From Mortierella sp. BCC40632 (lineage: Eukaryota > Mortierellomycota > Mortierellomycetes > Mortierellales > Mortierellaceae), in the NCBI GenBank assembly GCA_011634665.1, contig WAEK01000003.1, forward strand, positions 812,001-876,000: a stretch of 64,000 bases of DNA. Direction: 5' to 3'. Below the pieces are notes generated by a model, which saw only the letters and a list, made by a program, of their open reading frames with translations, had not been told where the DNA came from and searched no databases. A program made the translations under genes and the position numbers. How positions within the stretch are numbered: position 1 is the stretch's first letter; each line of letters begins with the position of its first letter. Shown piece by piece: positions 33,804-50,891 of this stretch.

Positions 33804-35256
33804 TTGAGATTCTATTTCTCCTGAAGAAAAAAAAAAAAAAAAGGCGAGGGTGGGAATGGACGATGACGGCTCGGCAATCCTGTGGTTCAATGGGAGAAGA
33901 GAAGAGAGAGAGAGAAAAGAAGAAGAGGAAAGATAAAAAAGAAAAGAAAAGAAAAGCCAAGAGAGAGAGGACAAGAGACAAGAGGACAACCAATCGTAGA
34001 GGCGATTATCCCGTGTCCTGTTATGCGGGAGTCCACTCCTCTCCTCCCTTTCTTCCATCCTCCCTGTCGAATGCGCTATGCAGGACCAAAGAAAAATGTA
34101 GGGCGCCTGCTTTTGTCTTCTTTTTTCATGCACCTTCCAGACCAAAAAGCAAACCCCTCTATTGCTCAGGGGCTCCTCGCCAAAAAAGACTAACGACGGG
34201 AGAAAGGGAGCGGAGAAGAGTAAAAGCACAGGGGGGGTGGGGAGGTGGTAACCGGGCTCCGTTCTCTCGTGTCTTTGCTGATGCCGCTGCTGCTGCTGTT
34301 TGCCACCGATCGAGGACCAAAGAGCCACCCCGCCGTCTCATTGTCCGACGCTGGTTCAATAATAGTGTGAATATGCTCTTCTTGTGTCCCTCTTTTCCTG
34401 GCGGAGATCTCATTACGTGAATCCATAAAGAAAGGGAAAGGTACAACCCCTCCGTAGGACGAGACAGCGGTACAACAATTTGACGCGTCGCATGACATAC
34501 AGAGGCAATAATCTCTTTTTTTTTTTTTGCCTCTTTCCTCTCTCCTCTCTTCTTTGCTTTAGTCGATTGCATCCACTTTCTTGCCTTCCACCTCATCTGT
34601 CCATGCACATTTACACAAGTCTTGCACATTGAAGAACAAACTCCATTACTGCTATAAAAAAAAAAAAAAAAAAAAGACTCTCTTTCTTTCTTTCCCGTGT
34701 GATTGGTCACACCCCGCAAAACCACGACGAGTGAATCGATAGGAATGGCTCTTCTCTTTCCCTCTTATTCTCTCTCACCAACTGTTCTCTGCGCAGTATG
34801 ATTTTGAAGAGAATCCGATACCAATTGCTGATGTAGGTGTCTGGAGCAGGGAAGAGGGTCAAAACATTAGCTGAGCAAGAGAGAAGGAAAAAGAGAGAAA
34901 AGAGAGATAGTTAGAATGGACTTGAGCTGGTTGAATCTCACTCCTCCCCTTTCTGTTTCCTCCTCTCCACATTCCATGTCAGAAAGTAACCATTCCTTAT
35001 GACCCCCCCTCCCCTCTGCCATCTTCTCACCCCTGATCTGCGCCCAAAGTGAAGATGAGAAAGAGAGAGAGAGAGAGAGGAATCTTGCGCTTTTTACTTA
35101 CTCTCCTACTGTTACTTCTTTTTTTTCTCATTTTTTACCATTAATATAGTAAACCACAAATGACTTTCTTTCCAGGAAAAGGAGGAAGAAGGAGAAGTAA
35201 AGTCAACACACACAAAAAATAAAGTAAAAATTACCTTTTTCCCCACCAAGTTCTTT

Positions 35257-35308
<52 letters not shown>

Positions 35309-36121
35309 CAGCTTTTACCTCCACACATTCAATCAATCTTCAAGACAAGTAAAGGATAGTAATAAATAGATATATTAACTAAATGGGAACAGAGAGAAAG
35401 AGAAGAGGAGGAAGGAAGGAAGGATTGAAAGGAATGAAAGGAGAAGACGTTGCGGAGCAAATCAACAAGAGGTTTCCTTTTTTTTTTTTTAGGATAAAAA
35501 GTATCCCAAAAAAAGAAAAAGAAAAAGAAAAAAAAGAGGAGGGCACTCCTCCTCTTCTTCCTCTAATTAGCTCACAACAACAATAACAACAGCAGTGGAA
35601 AGAGGGTACGTGTGAGAGAATGAAAAGAAAAAGAAAAAGAAAAAAAGCATAGAATTGACTCCACCATTCCGGTCTATTTACACAACGAACAAAGAATGAA
35701 CTAAAAAGAAAGAGGAGGGAGGGGGGGGAAGGAGGGAGGAGCAGAAGAAGGGAAGGAAATGGAGCCTCTGGGACTCCAGGTTGAAGGGAGGGTGGCATCA
35801 AAAGGGGGCCTTCATCATGGCGAATCCCCTTTCTTCTTCTTCTTCTTCTTTTCCCTTTCTTCCATGGACGGATGACCACCTCTTGACATGACAAGGCGAT
35901 CGCTCGGAGCAGAAAAGCGGGAGGAGGAGGAGGAGGGGATCCTGAGCCGATGCTTGCGAGCCGGAAGAAATTCTCTTATCCTCCACAACAACAAAAAATA
36001 ACTACACTCTTGACAACATAGAAAAAAGGCATGAAAGAGCAGCAATAGAAAGAGCATGACACTCTGCAATGGAAAGAAAATGAGTAGAGATATAGAGAAA
36101 AATCTCATTGCTCCTTGCTAT
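33804..36121. other. Gene-free spacer with GA/CT tracts
   Basis: Low-complexity throughout: A17 near 33825, GA-rich 33893-33980, A20 near 34656, (CT)n at about 35253-35308, G8 near 35721, CTT repeats near 35830. A 36-nt exon-like stretch at 34797-34832 was considered and not accepted. No gene supported. Confidence 0.55.
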
Positions 36122-39078
<2,957 letters not shown>

Positions 39079-39861
39079 CAAGAGTCGCGGGGGCGGCAGC
39101 GGGAGCTATCCGTGGGAGTGTCGAGCAGGCGATGAGAGAATGAGGAGAGAACAGAGAGGAGGGGAAGAGTTGACTGCGGTGGGAAGGGAGGGGAACGAGT
39201 GGAGGGGTAAAAGAGACGAGACAGAGGGATGCGAACAGGGAGAGAATGGTGAGGTTAGCGAAGGCGACGGGTGAGGCGGGGTGAGAGCGAAAGTGGGCGA
39301 ACGGGCGATGGTGCAGCAGTGAGCAAGATGAGGAACAGCTGTTAGTCGGTGGACAATGGGTCGACTCTAACAGCGGAGAAGAAAGGGGTGGCACGCCGAG
39401 AGCGGTCTGGAGGCTGAGGCGGCTTCGGTGCTTAGTAAGGAGGGACAGGATCGAGAAAGGGAGATCGGGCCGCGTACCTGTCCTTCCTCGGGTATGTTCG
39501 CAACGGTGCAGGTGACGGAAGAGGGCAGCAAGGGCGAGAGCGGGGGAGCAGCAGGAACAACGAGACGGTCGGGTCGCCGGCCTGGTGGGTGAGGGCAGTG
39601 GAGGAGGGGGAGGGGAGAAGAGAGTAGGGCAGGTGTAGGTCAGCGAAAGCAAGAGTAAAGACGAACGAGGCGGGAGGGTAGAGAGGGTGTGGTCGAGCGG
39701 GAGCAAAGGGCGGGCAATAAGGAGTGGACAACGACCGAGACAGATGAAAAAGCAGCGATGGCGGGAAGATGACAGGACGGGAGCAAACGAGAGAGAGGAA
39801 TAAGCCAGAGAGAGGAACGAAGCGAGAGAGAGGGAGAGAGAGAGGCAAAGAGAGAGGGAGA

Positions 39862-39865
<4 letters not shown>

Positions 39866-39930
<65 letters not shown>
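39866..39930. repeat. (GA)n microsatellite
   Basis: About 65 bp of nearly perfect GA repeats, flanked by imperfect GGGAGAGA tracts. It generates Arg/Glu or Ser/Leu repeat frames on both strands. Confidence 0.9.
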
Positions 39931-39934
<4 letters not shown>

Positions 39935-40530
39935 AGAAGAAGAATGAGAAAATGAACGAGAGAAGAAAGAAAGAGAGAAAGAGAGGAGGAAGGAAAGAAA
40001 GAAAAACCAGGCCACAGAAGGAACATAAAAAAAAGGTCAGCCATGGTCACAGCACAAACAGGGGCCACTGAGCCTCCTCCGCAGGGCTGGACGGGACTGG
40101 GCTGGGCTGGGCAGTGAGCGGGCCCTTCGAGGCGCCGGCTTCTCGGCTCTCCTCATCACTGCCCTGCGCCTCCCGCTCAACCCGCTCGTCCGACTGACCG
40201 GGGGTCGGGCCTGGCCAGTAGGCACGGAAAGAACAAGGTCAGAGAACAAGAGAGAGAGAGGGAGAGGGTGTGTGTGTGTGTGTGATAGAGTGAGAAGAGA
40301 GAGAGTGAAAAGAGAGAGTTTTTTTTTAATGTTCATCACGCGCTGAGCAACCTGGGTCTCTTCATTTGTTCGTAACCACTCATCGCTGGCGAAGGCCACC
40401 CCCCCCGACTCTATTTCTCGCTTGACCCTAATATTCGTTCGTCTTTCCCCCTCTCCAGCCTCGCGGCGCAGGCATCGAGAGGATGACAGGGTTGGCCACA
40501 GTGGCAACAGCATGAGCGTACGGAAGAAAA

Positions 40531-40570
<40 letters not shown>

Positions 40571-43500
40571 CAAACACAGCAGCCGCGAAACGAGGCTGGG
40601 AGACGCAACCAACGCCAACAGACCAGCAGACGCTTATTCTGAAGAGAGTGGTCAGGGCTGGCCAACAAAGAATAATCCAACAAACGAATTCAATCGAACA
40701 CTCTTGTTCTCGTTCCTGTGTCTCCATCGGCGGGGAATCTCGTCTGCTCTTGGTCCTGTTCATTCAGGAGGAAGGGGATGCATGTGCGTGAGCGAGTGTG
40801 TACGACCGCACTCCTCTTGCTGGGCTCGGCGTGTCCGTGTTGGGTTGGAAGGGGAACGAGCGACGGGAGCACGGGGAGAACAAGGAAAAAAGAGAGAGTG
40901 AGAAAGAGAGAATGATAGAAAGAGGAGAAACGCTGCTCGACTAGACAAGGAAACTGTGCCCATGCCATGCACGCTCAGGCACTCAGCAGCCCTATCCCCA
41001 AAAGTCAAGTGTCTCGGCCATGACTTTTGATGTTACAATTGCTTCTCCTTTTGCTGGAGCGGACGCCAGATCGCTCAATGCTCTTGCAGATCGGAAGCCT
41101 GGTGAGGCGGCGGCGGACAGAAAAAAAAAAAAAAAAAAAAGAGGGCAGCGCCTACTCTGTTCCTTGTCGACAAGCGGCCTGCATCAGCAACTGCGAGCCC
41201 TTTTCCTGAGGGTTTGGAGCTTCCATGAAACCTTATGCAGCAACGACTCCAACAGGTGTTACAGTTGCACCTGCTTCTGCAGCCGCGGCTGCTCCTGCTT
41301 CTGCTTCGGTTGGTGCTCTCTCTCTGCATTGGAGATGAACGCTAAAGGGACCCCGCTCCCCCCGTTCCCCATCACTATCTCCTCGCTGCCCGTCCAGATG
41401 AAGCTCTGAGGGTGGAACGAACCTGTGCGCAGTGAGAGAAGGAAGGAATGATGGAGAGGATGCGATGAAGGAATGGCTTCACTTGGCCGCCTTCCCTCAC
41501 ACACACACCCTCCCCCTTTTTGCTCCGAAGCTTTTCGTCCGCTCCCCGCTCTTCAGGAACGCAGGAACGAATGCCATCGCAGTAGAAAGTCGCTCTTCCC
41601 ACGGGGAGAAGGAGTTCTTTTGCTCCCGCCGATCCTCCTCCAGCGTCGTTTCATCGTGGCCACATTCTCTCTCTCTTTTGTTCTGCGCAACGATTATTTT
41701 CAGTCTCAGTAGCGTCGGAGGATGACTTGTGGGAATACAGAAAAAGCGGGAGCATGGCCTCTTTAAGGAAACACACACATCCTGCCTCTCTTCCTCAATG
41801 CTTGTGTGGGGTCGATGACAACACATACGCGCACGCACACATATACACAACGCACGCACTTTTGACACTGCTCCTCTCCAAGCTAGGCCCTGCGGAAATT
41901 AAATACGGTAAAGCAAAAAGCAGCCCATCCTCTGACATTAAAAATCATTTCCCTCCGCCTCCACCACAACAGTGTTGTCTTTTTTTTTTTTTCAGAATCA
42001 ACAAATAAAGAGATCGTCGCTCTGAACCCTCCTATACGTCGGCCAGTGCTAGTAGAGTCACGCAGAAAGGACAGAAACGTGGCCATGGAGGTGGAGTAGA
42101 AGAAAGCAAGAGCTGCAGGATGAGGTGTCTAGTCCTGTAAAATAAAAAAGAGAAAACCCTACTTGACTCATTTCATTTCTGGACATGATATTCGTTTATC
42201 CTGCCCACTCATCTTGAGTCGAGAGTCCCACTCTACAAATGCTTCCAAGGAGAACCCTGTTGAGAGAGGTGGAATTATGGGGCTGGAACAATGTCCTACT
42301 GGAAACAGCATCGATCGCCGTGAGAGAGAACTAAAAGAGTCAGCCGGCTAACCAAAGGGCTCGAGACACCACTCAATGGCTCCTCCCCACAGTGGTCAAA
42401 GGAATGTGGCAGGAGGGTTGGGTGGACAAATGGGCTGTGCAATAGTAACGAGGAGCGCCAGCGAGATGGGCTCAGAGTCGTGGATTGGGCCGGAGCCAGA
42501 CCTTTTTTTTTTTTTTTTTTTTCCCGCTCACTCAGACACTCTCTTCATTTCTTTTTATTTCTCCAACAGGGACAGGCTCCCGTCCAACCTTGGCGATCAA
42601 GAGGATCACCCAGACAGCGTTCTAGAGCAGCGGCGCTCCCGAGTTTCTTTGTCTCTTCACCGCGCCACTGGACGACCATCGATGGGATGTGAGCACAGGC
42701 AAAGTGGGCGCAGAAGTGTGTCCCCGGTGGGATGAAAAGAGGATATGTAGTAGGTCAGCAAGATCTTGCGCTGTCCTGTGCAACACGCCGAGAGGAGAGA
42801 GCGCCAAGAGGAAAGGTCCAAGCCAAAGGAGGATAAACTGTCCAGCTCTAGTCCCAAGCTAAAGACAAAGTTCATGTCCGTTATCGTTCTCTTTCGCTCA
42901 TCCACTCTCCATCTCACCAGGCATGCAGCACAAAGTGGAATGTACCAATCGACCGAGGTCCAGGCCCACGACCTGTGGGGTTAGGCTCTCCGCATCCCCT
43001 CCCCGCCTCGTCTCTCTTTCTCACTCTCTCTCACTCTCTTTTTCTCCCACCTCAACTCTGTGCTGATGCTGCTGTCCGTGTGTCTCTGTGTACCCCTTCC
43101 TCCAGCCCAATTTGCGGCATGCAAGGGCATCGATCCAGCAAACGGTTTGCGGTTCATCCAGACAGGGCCCCCACTTGAAACGACTCACAGACGCTGCAAC
43201 AAAGAGCGGGGGTGTAAGGGGGACGGAGATGGACGGGTATGGTCGATGAACGAGTGTCCTCAATATCGAACTTTTTTGGGCAATTCTTTGCCACCCCACA
43301 TCGGGGCTAAAGAAAGCAGTGGTCTTGTTCGCCTCGGACGCCCACTTGCTCTTATTCCGCTTCGTTCCTGTGTATGCAAGATGTGCATGCATGCAGGAGG
43401 AGCAGCCTTGGAGGATGAAGACCAGGAGACGAGCCTCATGGGGGCTGACGCAGGCCGCATTGTATGTTGTTGCTGCTGTAATATGAACGAACAGTCTTGA

Positions 43501-46500
43501 GGAGCCGCACAACTGTAGGCTCAGGGCTCAAAAGCCAGGCCAAGGGAGCGACTGAGAGGGGTGCAGAATCGCAAACCTGTTTGCCCTGCGCCTTCCACGG
43601 GCATGAAAACGGTTTTCTGCTCTACTCAAGAGGCGAAGCACTGCAGCTGTTTGCGCAACTTGTCCACTAGCATTTGAGGGTAAGCTAGACGCGAGCAAAG
43701 AGTTGAAGCTCAAAGATGGCTTCTTCTTTGGTCTGTGGACTGAGGGAGAATAGAGGGAGAGTAGAATGGAGGAGGTGCAAGAAGGACAGCGAATGAAGAC
43801 CATGCGCTTGCATGGGTCGCACAAAGCTAAAGAGGACTGGACGAGACCCATGTTCTCAGTCTTCCTTCGAACTCTCCCCTCCTCCTCTCACTGTCTCTGT
43901 CTCTCTGTCTGTCTCTGCTATTTGCCTGCGGCTCGTCCGCCGATGGCCTGGCTTCCTCGTGATGACTTTGTCCTGCACATGCATACTCCGTACCGGGGCT
44001 GAAAGCGCAGACTGGGTCACGTAACCTTGCCATGTCATACAAGCATGAATGCCATCATCATCTGTCCTCGCTTTCCAGAGAACGCCTTTTGCCTAAAAAC
44101 CCCGCTTCGTGGCTGTGTGTAAAAGTGAGAGACTTCTCTCTCTCTTTCTCTCTCTCTCGGTGTAAAGATTACGCCCCTTCCTAGAGTTCGCTTGTCCCCC
44201 CAGCCGTCATCAATTAGGTGGGACAACGAGTTGACCATATTCCATCTCATGTCGAGGTGCATCAATGTCAAAGTCGCTCTTGTGCGCCGTTCTCTCTCTC
44301 TCTTTCTCTCTCCGCCTCTCTCCTCTGTCTTTGTGAGAGCCTGGATGTCCCCTCCCCCTTTTTTCGTTTGGCAAGGGTGGGTGTCCATTTCCATGCCCCA
44401 TTCGGCACTGCTTGCCGGAGCGGGAGAAAGATGAAAAGGAGAGGATGACTTGATCAAAGACACGGCAGGAGAGCAGTCCAGGGGACGTATCTTCTGGTCC
44501 TCGGACTGGGAACCTCGTCTGAGGAATGCAGTCATACCTCAAGATATGTGAAAAGGTACAGAGACTCAATGGCTTAGGCCAGTGAGAGAACATGCAACAC
44601 TGACTCAGCACATGGTGATGGGTCATGACTAAAGACAAAAGGATGCGGGTCACAACAAACTGTCCCGAGCACCGATTGCTTGCCAGAATGCTCTGTCTCC
44701 GCTAGTACACAGTCCCTGAACGCGAACAACCAGATGCAGTTTGTGAGTGTAAAGAAGTCTATCTGGGATTGAGAGCAATCTCGCGTGGCATTTCACCTCG
44801 TGGGAAGATGGGCTGTCCAGTTCCCTGAACTGCTCTCTCTCATGTCTGCCCGCTCACCTTCCTCCCTGTTTGCATCTCTACTAGTGTCATCATCCCTCGT
44901 CGCTTTCGTCGTCGGAACAAAATAACCCACTAGAGGGGAGAAGGAAGGAGTATCTCCACCACCCAACCATTGCAACCGCGAAGCGGAGTTTGGCCAATGA
45001 ATAACATGGAGGTAATGACCTAGCCTTTGTTTTTTTTTTTTTTTTTTTTTTTTTTGCCTCTGTCCATCTTTTTCCTACTCCTCACTCCTTTCCTATCCAC
45101 TTTCACGAGTGAATGAGGGATGGGTCAAAGAGTCATCGCCGTCCTTGATTCTCGATTGTTCTCTGACTCTTGTGGCCATCTTTCTCTCTCTCTCTCTCTC
45201 TCTGTCTCCCTCATTCTCTCCCTTTCCCGCGTTGCATTATCCTCTTTGTATTCCCGCATTCGATGAGTTGCGCGTTTTTTTTTTTTTTCTTCTGGGGTGG
45301 CACTGTGTATTTCGGTTCAGGTACCATGATGGTGGAAAAAGGGAGCTCGGGCGAAGCAGGATGCTTCTTTCCCTCAAATTACTAGACCTTGCATTTTCAT
45401 CCTAAGAGTCATCATTTTTTTTTTTTTTTTTTTTGAAACGCATTCCAAGGTATGGCAGCCATATTCAAGTGGGCCCGAGTCCTCCCTTTCCCACTCTGTT
45501 GGGGCGCGCATCCCAACCCTTGAATTAGACTAGGTGGAAATGCGAGAGGAAAAAAAAGGAAAGATATTCGCTCATCGCGTATCCCCAAAGGACGCGAATC
45601 TGGTTACCCTGGCCAGTCTTCTGGCATTGTCTTGACTCACTCACCCAGTCGACGCGACAAGGGGGGGGGGAAGCAGGGAAGAGGAGGAGAGGGCAAAAGA
45701 CGCAATGCTGCAGATTCGCTCTACACCAGTTTCCTGGGACCAGAGTCGAGTCCAAGTCTTATCCGACAATAGTAGACAAAGACACGAGAAAAAAAAAAAA
45801 AAAAAGAGCGCTAGTGTAGCCGTTTATGGGTCTACGTGCCCTGCGAAAGGCAGTATGAAACCAGAAAGAGGAATCCTATGGGCCGACCTTGTGCGTGACT
45901 GGAAGAAGAAGAAAGGGAGGCTGTGAAGAAGGAACTGGGGCGACAGCAGAGCAAAAAGGTTCAACAGACCGTTTTTTTTTTCGCAGAAGGATAATGCAAG
46001 ATAACGTCAAGAGGTCGACATAACTTTAGGTCTCTCTATTCGGGGAAAGGAGGAGAAGGAAGGGAGAGGGAATAACAATAGCAACCGATCAGGTAAGGTT
46101 CACATCTCCCACCAGCGGGATGATGGGGGCACGAGAGGTGTGCAGGGTAGTAAAAAGGAAAAAAAGACACGAGCAGTAGTAATGACAGGTGAGATCAGGA
46201 AAGAAAAAAGAAAATGACCCTTCGTCACCCTTTGGGCAACGGACCTAACAGGACGCACCTGTGCACCTTCCCCTCGACTCGGCCGGAAAGCGAGGGACGT
46301 GGACCGGTGTGCTCGAGTCCGGGCCGACAGTAATGCTCTTGTGGGTGTCCCAGAGAAGGAAGGAGACGCGTCTGCTCTTTTAATTGCAATCTGGCGCGGC
46401 GCGCGACTTCAGTGTCCCCTTTGGTGTTGCTCAAGATACTGTTTGTAGGGCGGTGGGCGAATGTACATACCGTGCTCTTGCCCGTCCGTCCCCTTACTCG

Positions 46501-46544
46501 TCCTGACTTCTCAATCTGTCCTTCCGTGGGTGTGCAGATAAAAG

Positions 46545-46552
46545 TATAAAAG
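46545..46552 (+). promoter_or_regulatory. TATA-like box TATAAAAG
   Basis: TATAAAAG lies 403 nt upstream of the ATG at 46955, followed by pyrimidine-rich leader sequence. It is the best core promoter match seen in the window, but no transcript data support it. Confidence 0.35.
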
Positions 46553-46954
46553 GATCTGTCCGCCCTCAGCCCCCTCGGGCACACTGTTCGCACTTTCTTT
46601 ATCTTTCTCTCTTCTCTTGTTGTCTTCACTTCCATCTTGTGCTGCACACAAACGACGTACAAAACACGACGCACGACAGCAATAGCAGACGCCCATTATC
46701 CAACTTTGTTTCTCTTGTCCCTAAGATCTACAGCAGTAGAGGATTCCATCTCTCATCCCCCCACCAACCCATCATTGCACACACGTTCTTCCTCTCGCAT
46801 TCTCGCTCCTCCTTCTCGTTCCCCCCTGCACTTTTGTCCCGCTTTGCCCTCGTCTTTCGCTTCTTTTAGCCTCTGCCCTTCTTCCCCTTTCCTTTCTTAT
46901 TCTCATTTTTTGCCGTCCTTTTCGGGCACCTTTTCGTTCAACTCCTCCACAACC

Positions 46955-48881
46955 ATGCCTCACGCATCGTTGCCCGCACAGCAGGCACAGCTCAATCCAA
47001 AGAAAGCCATCACCTCCTACTTTGATATCGTGCGGCCACTACCAATCCCTCCTCCCATCGACACCTCACTCCATGCTCGCCAAGGTAACCAGTCTTCCCT
47101 TCCCTCCTCTCGCCTCAGCAGCAACGGCAACATAAACTGACAGACAGCAGAGTTGTGTTGGTGGTGTGCATGATTTTTTTGTGTGTAGAGTGTCAACATG
47201 CTCGCTCCTCCTTCTCTCTTTTTCTCCTGCCCGTGAAATCTGTCTACCCGTTGCTAACGACCAACCTTGGATCATTTATTCGATTTGACAAATGCAGAAT
47301 ACAGACAGCAGCAACAGCAGCAGCAACAGGCTCTGCCAGAGTATTTACAGTCGTTTACTGACTCTGGGGTTAGTGAAGCACGACTTCGACGGTTCGAGTG
47401 GCTGCACCCAAAGCACTACTCGAGCGATGGCTCGCTAAGCGATGACTTTACGCTTTCGCCTTATGGGACATCCGTATCTTCACCGCGAGGCGATGAGTGG
47501 GAGATTGTTGACCGAGGTAAGCAATAAAAACTTTTGAAACGTGGGGAAGGGGAGGGGGGACTGGTTACGTGGGTGAAGAAGGGCAAGGGGTATGGAGGTG
47601 TGTGGGTGGGTTGGCCCTATTAGGATAGGTCCGAAACGGATCCGCGCTCTCTTGCTTCTCTTTTCTGTTCCTGGATGTACGACGGCGAAGCATTACCCGA
47701 ATTGCTCACGCGAAACATCTTTTCTTTCTTGCTTCTCTGATACTGATACTCTACTCCTTGTCCATCGGACTACTCTCTTGTGCCCGCTCTGCTCTCTTTT
47801 TGTCGTTGCCGCGTTTTTTTTTTTTTTTTTTTTTTTATCCCCCTGGTCCGCTTTGCCTGCTCTCTTGGTTTCGTCTCGCCATCGGTCTCGCTTTCACCTA
47901 TTCTGTCCTGTCGCTGTCATATCGCTGTTCTCTCTCTTTCTCTCTCTTTCTCTCGCGTGGCCTTTTTTGTGATTATGTAAAAAAATGCCTATCGATAAAA
48001 CTTAAACCCACCATTGCCTTGCATGTTCCCATGTTGTTCTTTCCTATTCTCCGCCCAATGGCATCTTGTGTTCCTTCTCTCCTTTCGACTGATGTCAATC
48101 GAAACAACAACAAAAACAACAAAAACACAAAAATAAATATAAACCCCCCTCACATCCTCAAGGCCCAAGAAAAAGTATTGACGAACTCTGGGACGAAGTC
48201 TTTGACTACCAGCAACGTATCAAGATCCTCGAACGAGAAAACCAAGCCCAAGAACACATCCTCGCCGCAGCCGCAGCCGCACAAGACCCCGATCAAGACA
48301 TGATGCTCGACCACCATTCCACCGAGATGGATATTGAAGATTCATACTTGGAGAGCATGGCCGAAATCCAAATGAGTATGGACACGGTGCCTCCCTGGGA
48401 GTCTGAATATCAATTTGGTGCTTGTTGTATGTTTGCCAGCCCAGGCGCCAATGCATCACAGTCGTTGTCCATGTCATTACCCATGGCCCGGTCCATGTCC
48501 ATGTCCATGATCTCATCCCCACTTTTGCCGGCCCTGTCCGAGTCATGTTCACCCCATGCTTTCCATGGTATGGGAAGCCCATCAGGGACAAGTCCAGGCA
48601 CTACCACAGTTCGAATGCCAGCTCTATTGAGGAAACGGGGGAGAAAAAGTCGTGCCTTGTCTGAGAGCATGGGCGACTCAGAAGAATCAAGACCATCGTC
48701 GTCATCCTCATCATCGTCATCCTCGTTTTCAACAAGTCAGACATTCTTGGGAGACACGGCAGTGGTGATGATGCCATGCTCGTGCTCAGTGACGTGTTTG
48801 GACCGGACGACAGTTTATGCCTCGCGACGTGGGATCCGAACTGACCGCGGATCGGCAAGACGGCTCTTGCAATCTCTGTAA
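46955..48881 (+). CDS. Uncharacterised Gln/Ser-rich coiled-coil protein
   Basis: Exons 46955-47084, 47298-47516 and 48163-48881 join in phase to 355 residues. Features in order: a Pro-rich start with SYFDIVRPLPIPPPID, Q8 (47-54), RRFEWLHPKHYSSDGS, a short coiled coil at about 120-150 (SIDELWDEVFDYQQRIKILE), an Ala run, Met/Ser repeats (SMSMSLPMARSMSMSM), a basic RKRGRKSR patch at about 265 that could be a nuclear signal, and a Ser10 run near 292. I do not recognise the family. Intron 2 is long (646 nt) and contains T22 at about 47813-47836; a missed exon there is possible. ATG 46955 has a good context (ACAACCATGC) after a pyrimidine-rich leader. Confidence 0.68.
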
Positions 48882-48936
48882 ATAGTTAGTAGGCCCAAGG
48901 CAAGCCAAGCCAAGGCAAAGGCAAGGCAGGGGAGAG

Positions 48937-48971
<35 letters not shown>

Positions 48972-49775
48972 CTACTTTCAAATCTCCGCGAGACTGTCTC
49001 GACACCATGTGCCCAATAATGGCTCTCTCTCTCTCTCCTGCTAGCACTCTTTTCACATTCACTCACTTGACCGCGTGCACAGCAGGTTCCAGACACAAGG
49101 GGCCTTATTGTGCTCACTCACACAGTTTATTCTGTGGTGGGAAAAGAGAAGAGTTGGAGCCTAAGCCTAAGCCGAAAAAGAAAAAATGCCGAAAAGATTG
49201 ACACGATAGAGAAGACGAGTGAACGGGGAGAGGTCCAAAGGAGGAAAAGCGACCCCATCACGTCCACCGTCGTGTACTTGTATATACCCATCCAACCACA
49301 TAGAAGAAATATTCTGATATCCGAAAAACGCGTAATAAAAATATAAGAGTAAAAAAAAAAAAAAAAAGAGCTCCAAACCACCAGGAAGAACAACAAACTC
49401 TCTTTCACACATCGAGTCAACTGGGCTATTCCCCGGGCCATCTTGGACTTGATCCCATCTCCATTGTGGCTCGTTCGCTCGTTCGCTCTTTTTTTTCTTT
49501 CTCGCACCTGACACCGTACCTTTTTCTCCACAAGGGCCGCCCAGGGCTAGGGGGAAGAAGAGAGCCAAAGGAGAACAGAGCAATCGATACCCATCCATCC
49601 TGCATCCTACCATTCTCACCAGACCCAAGTTGGAGAGCAATGCCCACACCCACAAGTCAGGCACAGGTGGTTTGTCACTCTGTCTTTTTTTATTTATACA
49701 TTTGCACAACGTTCTCTTGGGAAACAGGCAGTTGGCCTGGCAAGTGAAGACGTACTGGAGAGAGAAAGAGGAGAG

Positions 49776-49827
<52 letters not shown>

Positions 49828-50141
49828 AGAGCGACAAGGACAAGGGGAGAGAATGAGAGAATGAGCACAGAGTCGACACGGCGCTCTTTCTCGCATACGA
49901 GACGAGGATCACGTTGACCAGCCCTGCTGCGGTTGGTTAGCCCGCAGATAGGCAACAAGAGGTGTCGCCCATGCCGTTTTTTCCAGACTCTGGCTCACTC
50001 GGTCTGTCATCGATGGGGTGTTCCAGAATGAATATGACCTCTTCGTCCATCGTTCTTCTGGCAGCTCTATCTGTCAAGAGACAGATCTCAGTAGACTCGA
50101 TTGAAGTATTGTCTTGCTCTGTCTGTTTGCTTGCTCACTCT

Positions 50142-50190
<49 letters not shown>

Positions 50191-50645
50191 ATCATTCACT
50201 CAAACACCATTCTCTCTCTCTCCTTCTCTCAATGGTCACGAAAGGCCGATGGCCTAGTTACGATTGCCACCACACAATTAGACGACACACATTTTTTATC
50301 ATGTTCTATATCTCTTCTCTAGCATCATCTCACTCTCTCACACATACTCTCTCACACACACTCTCTCACACACACTCTCTCTCATTCTCTCACTCTCACT
50401 CTCTCTCTCTCTCATGCAGAACAATGCTGCAGCAGACATAATTGGGGGCGCGCATGCATTTTGGGTGTTATCGTCTCGTTTATTACACCTGTACCAGAGT
50501 CTGAGCAGGCAATCCTGTTTCCCAGCGGGGGCCCAGAGTCGGGGGAAACGGGGGCAGAAGTGAAGAAGAAGGAGGCGTCGATGCTACAGATAACAACAAT
50601 GCACACAATACACACACATACACACGCACATACATACATACATAC

Positions 50646-50676
<31 letters not shown>

Positions 50677-50825
50677 AAAAAGAAATGTGGAAAAGAACCA
50701 ACAAAGGTTAGAAGAGAGAAGGGGAGAGGAATGTAATATAACATAACGCGATTTGACAAAAGGATTCCTAATGATTCAGATTTCAGTTGGTCCTGCAGAA
50801 AACAGCTCATGACGGCAAGAGAGAC

Positions 50826-50891
<66 letters not shown>

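Larger units (their letters stand above)
39079..46954. other. 7.9-kb gene-poor, microsatellite-rich region
   Basis: No coding exon is supported on either strand. It has GC-richer, GA/CT-biased DNA directly upstream of the forkhead gene, (GA)n at 39866-39930 and about 40540-40567, A18 near 41121-41139, T18 near 42504-42521, T27 near 45029-45055 and T18 near 45417-45434. Long frames here are repeat translations. It may carry distant promoter elements of the flanking genes or untranslated exons. Confidence 0.55.

Noticed and set aside
34797..34832. 36-nt micro-exon (YDFEENPIPIAD) with GCAG and GTAGGT borders
   Set aside because: No flanking exon in phase could be found on the + strand.
39769..40071. 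Long Arg/Glu repeat frame (and Ser/Leu on the other strand)
   Set aside because: It is the translation of the (GA)n microsatellite; no unique sequence, start context or domain.
41225..41338. Small Ala-rich frame (MKPYAATTPTGVTVAPASAA)
   Set aside because: Only 37 codons, no splice partners or recognisable motif; could be chance in GCT/GCA-rich DNA.
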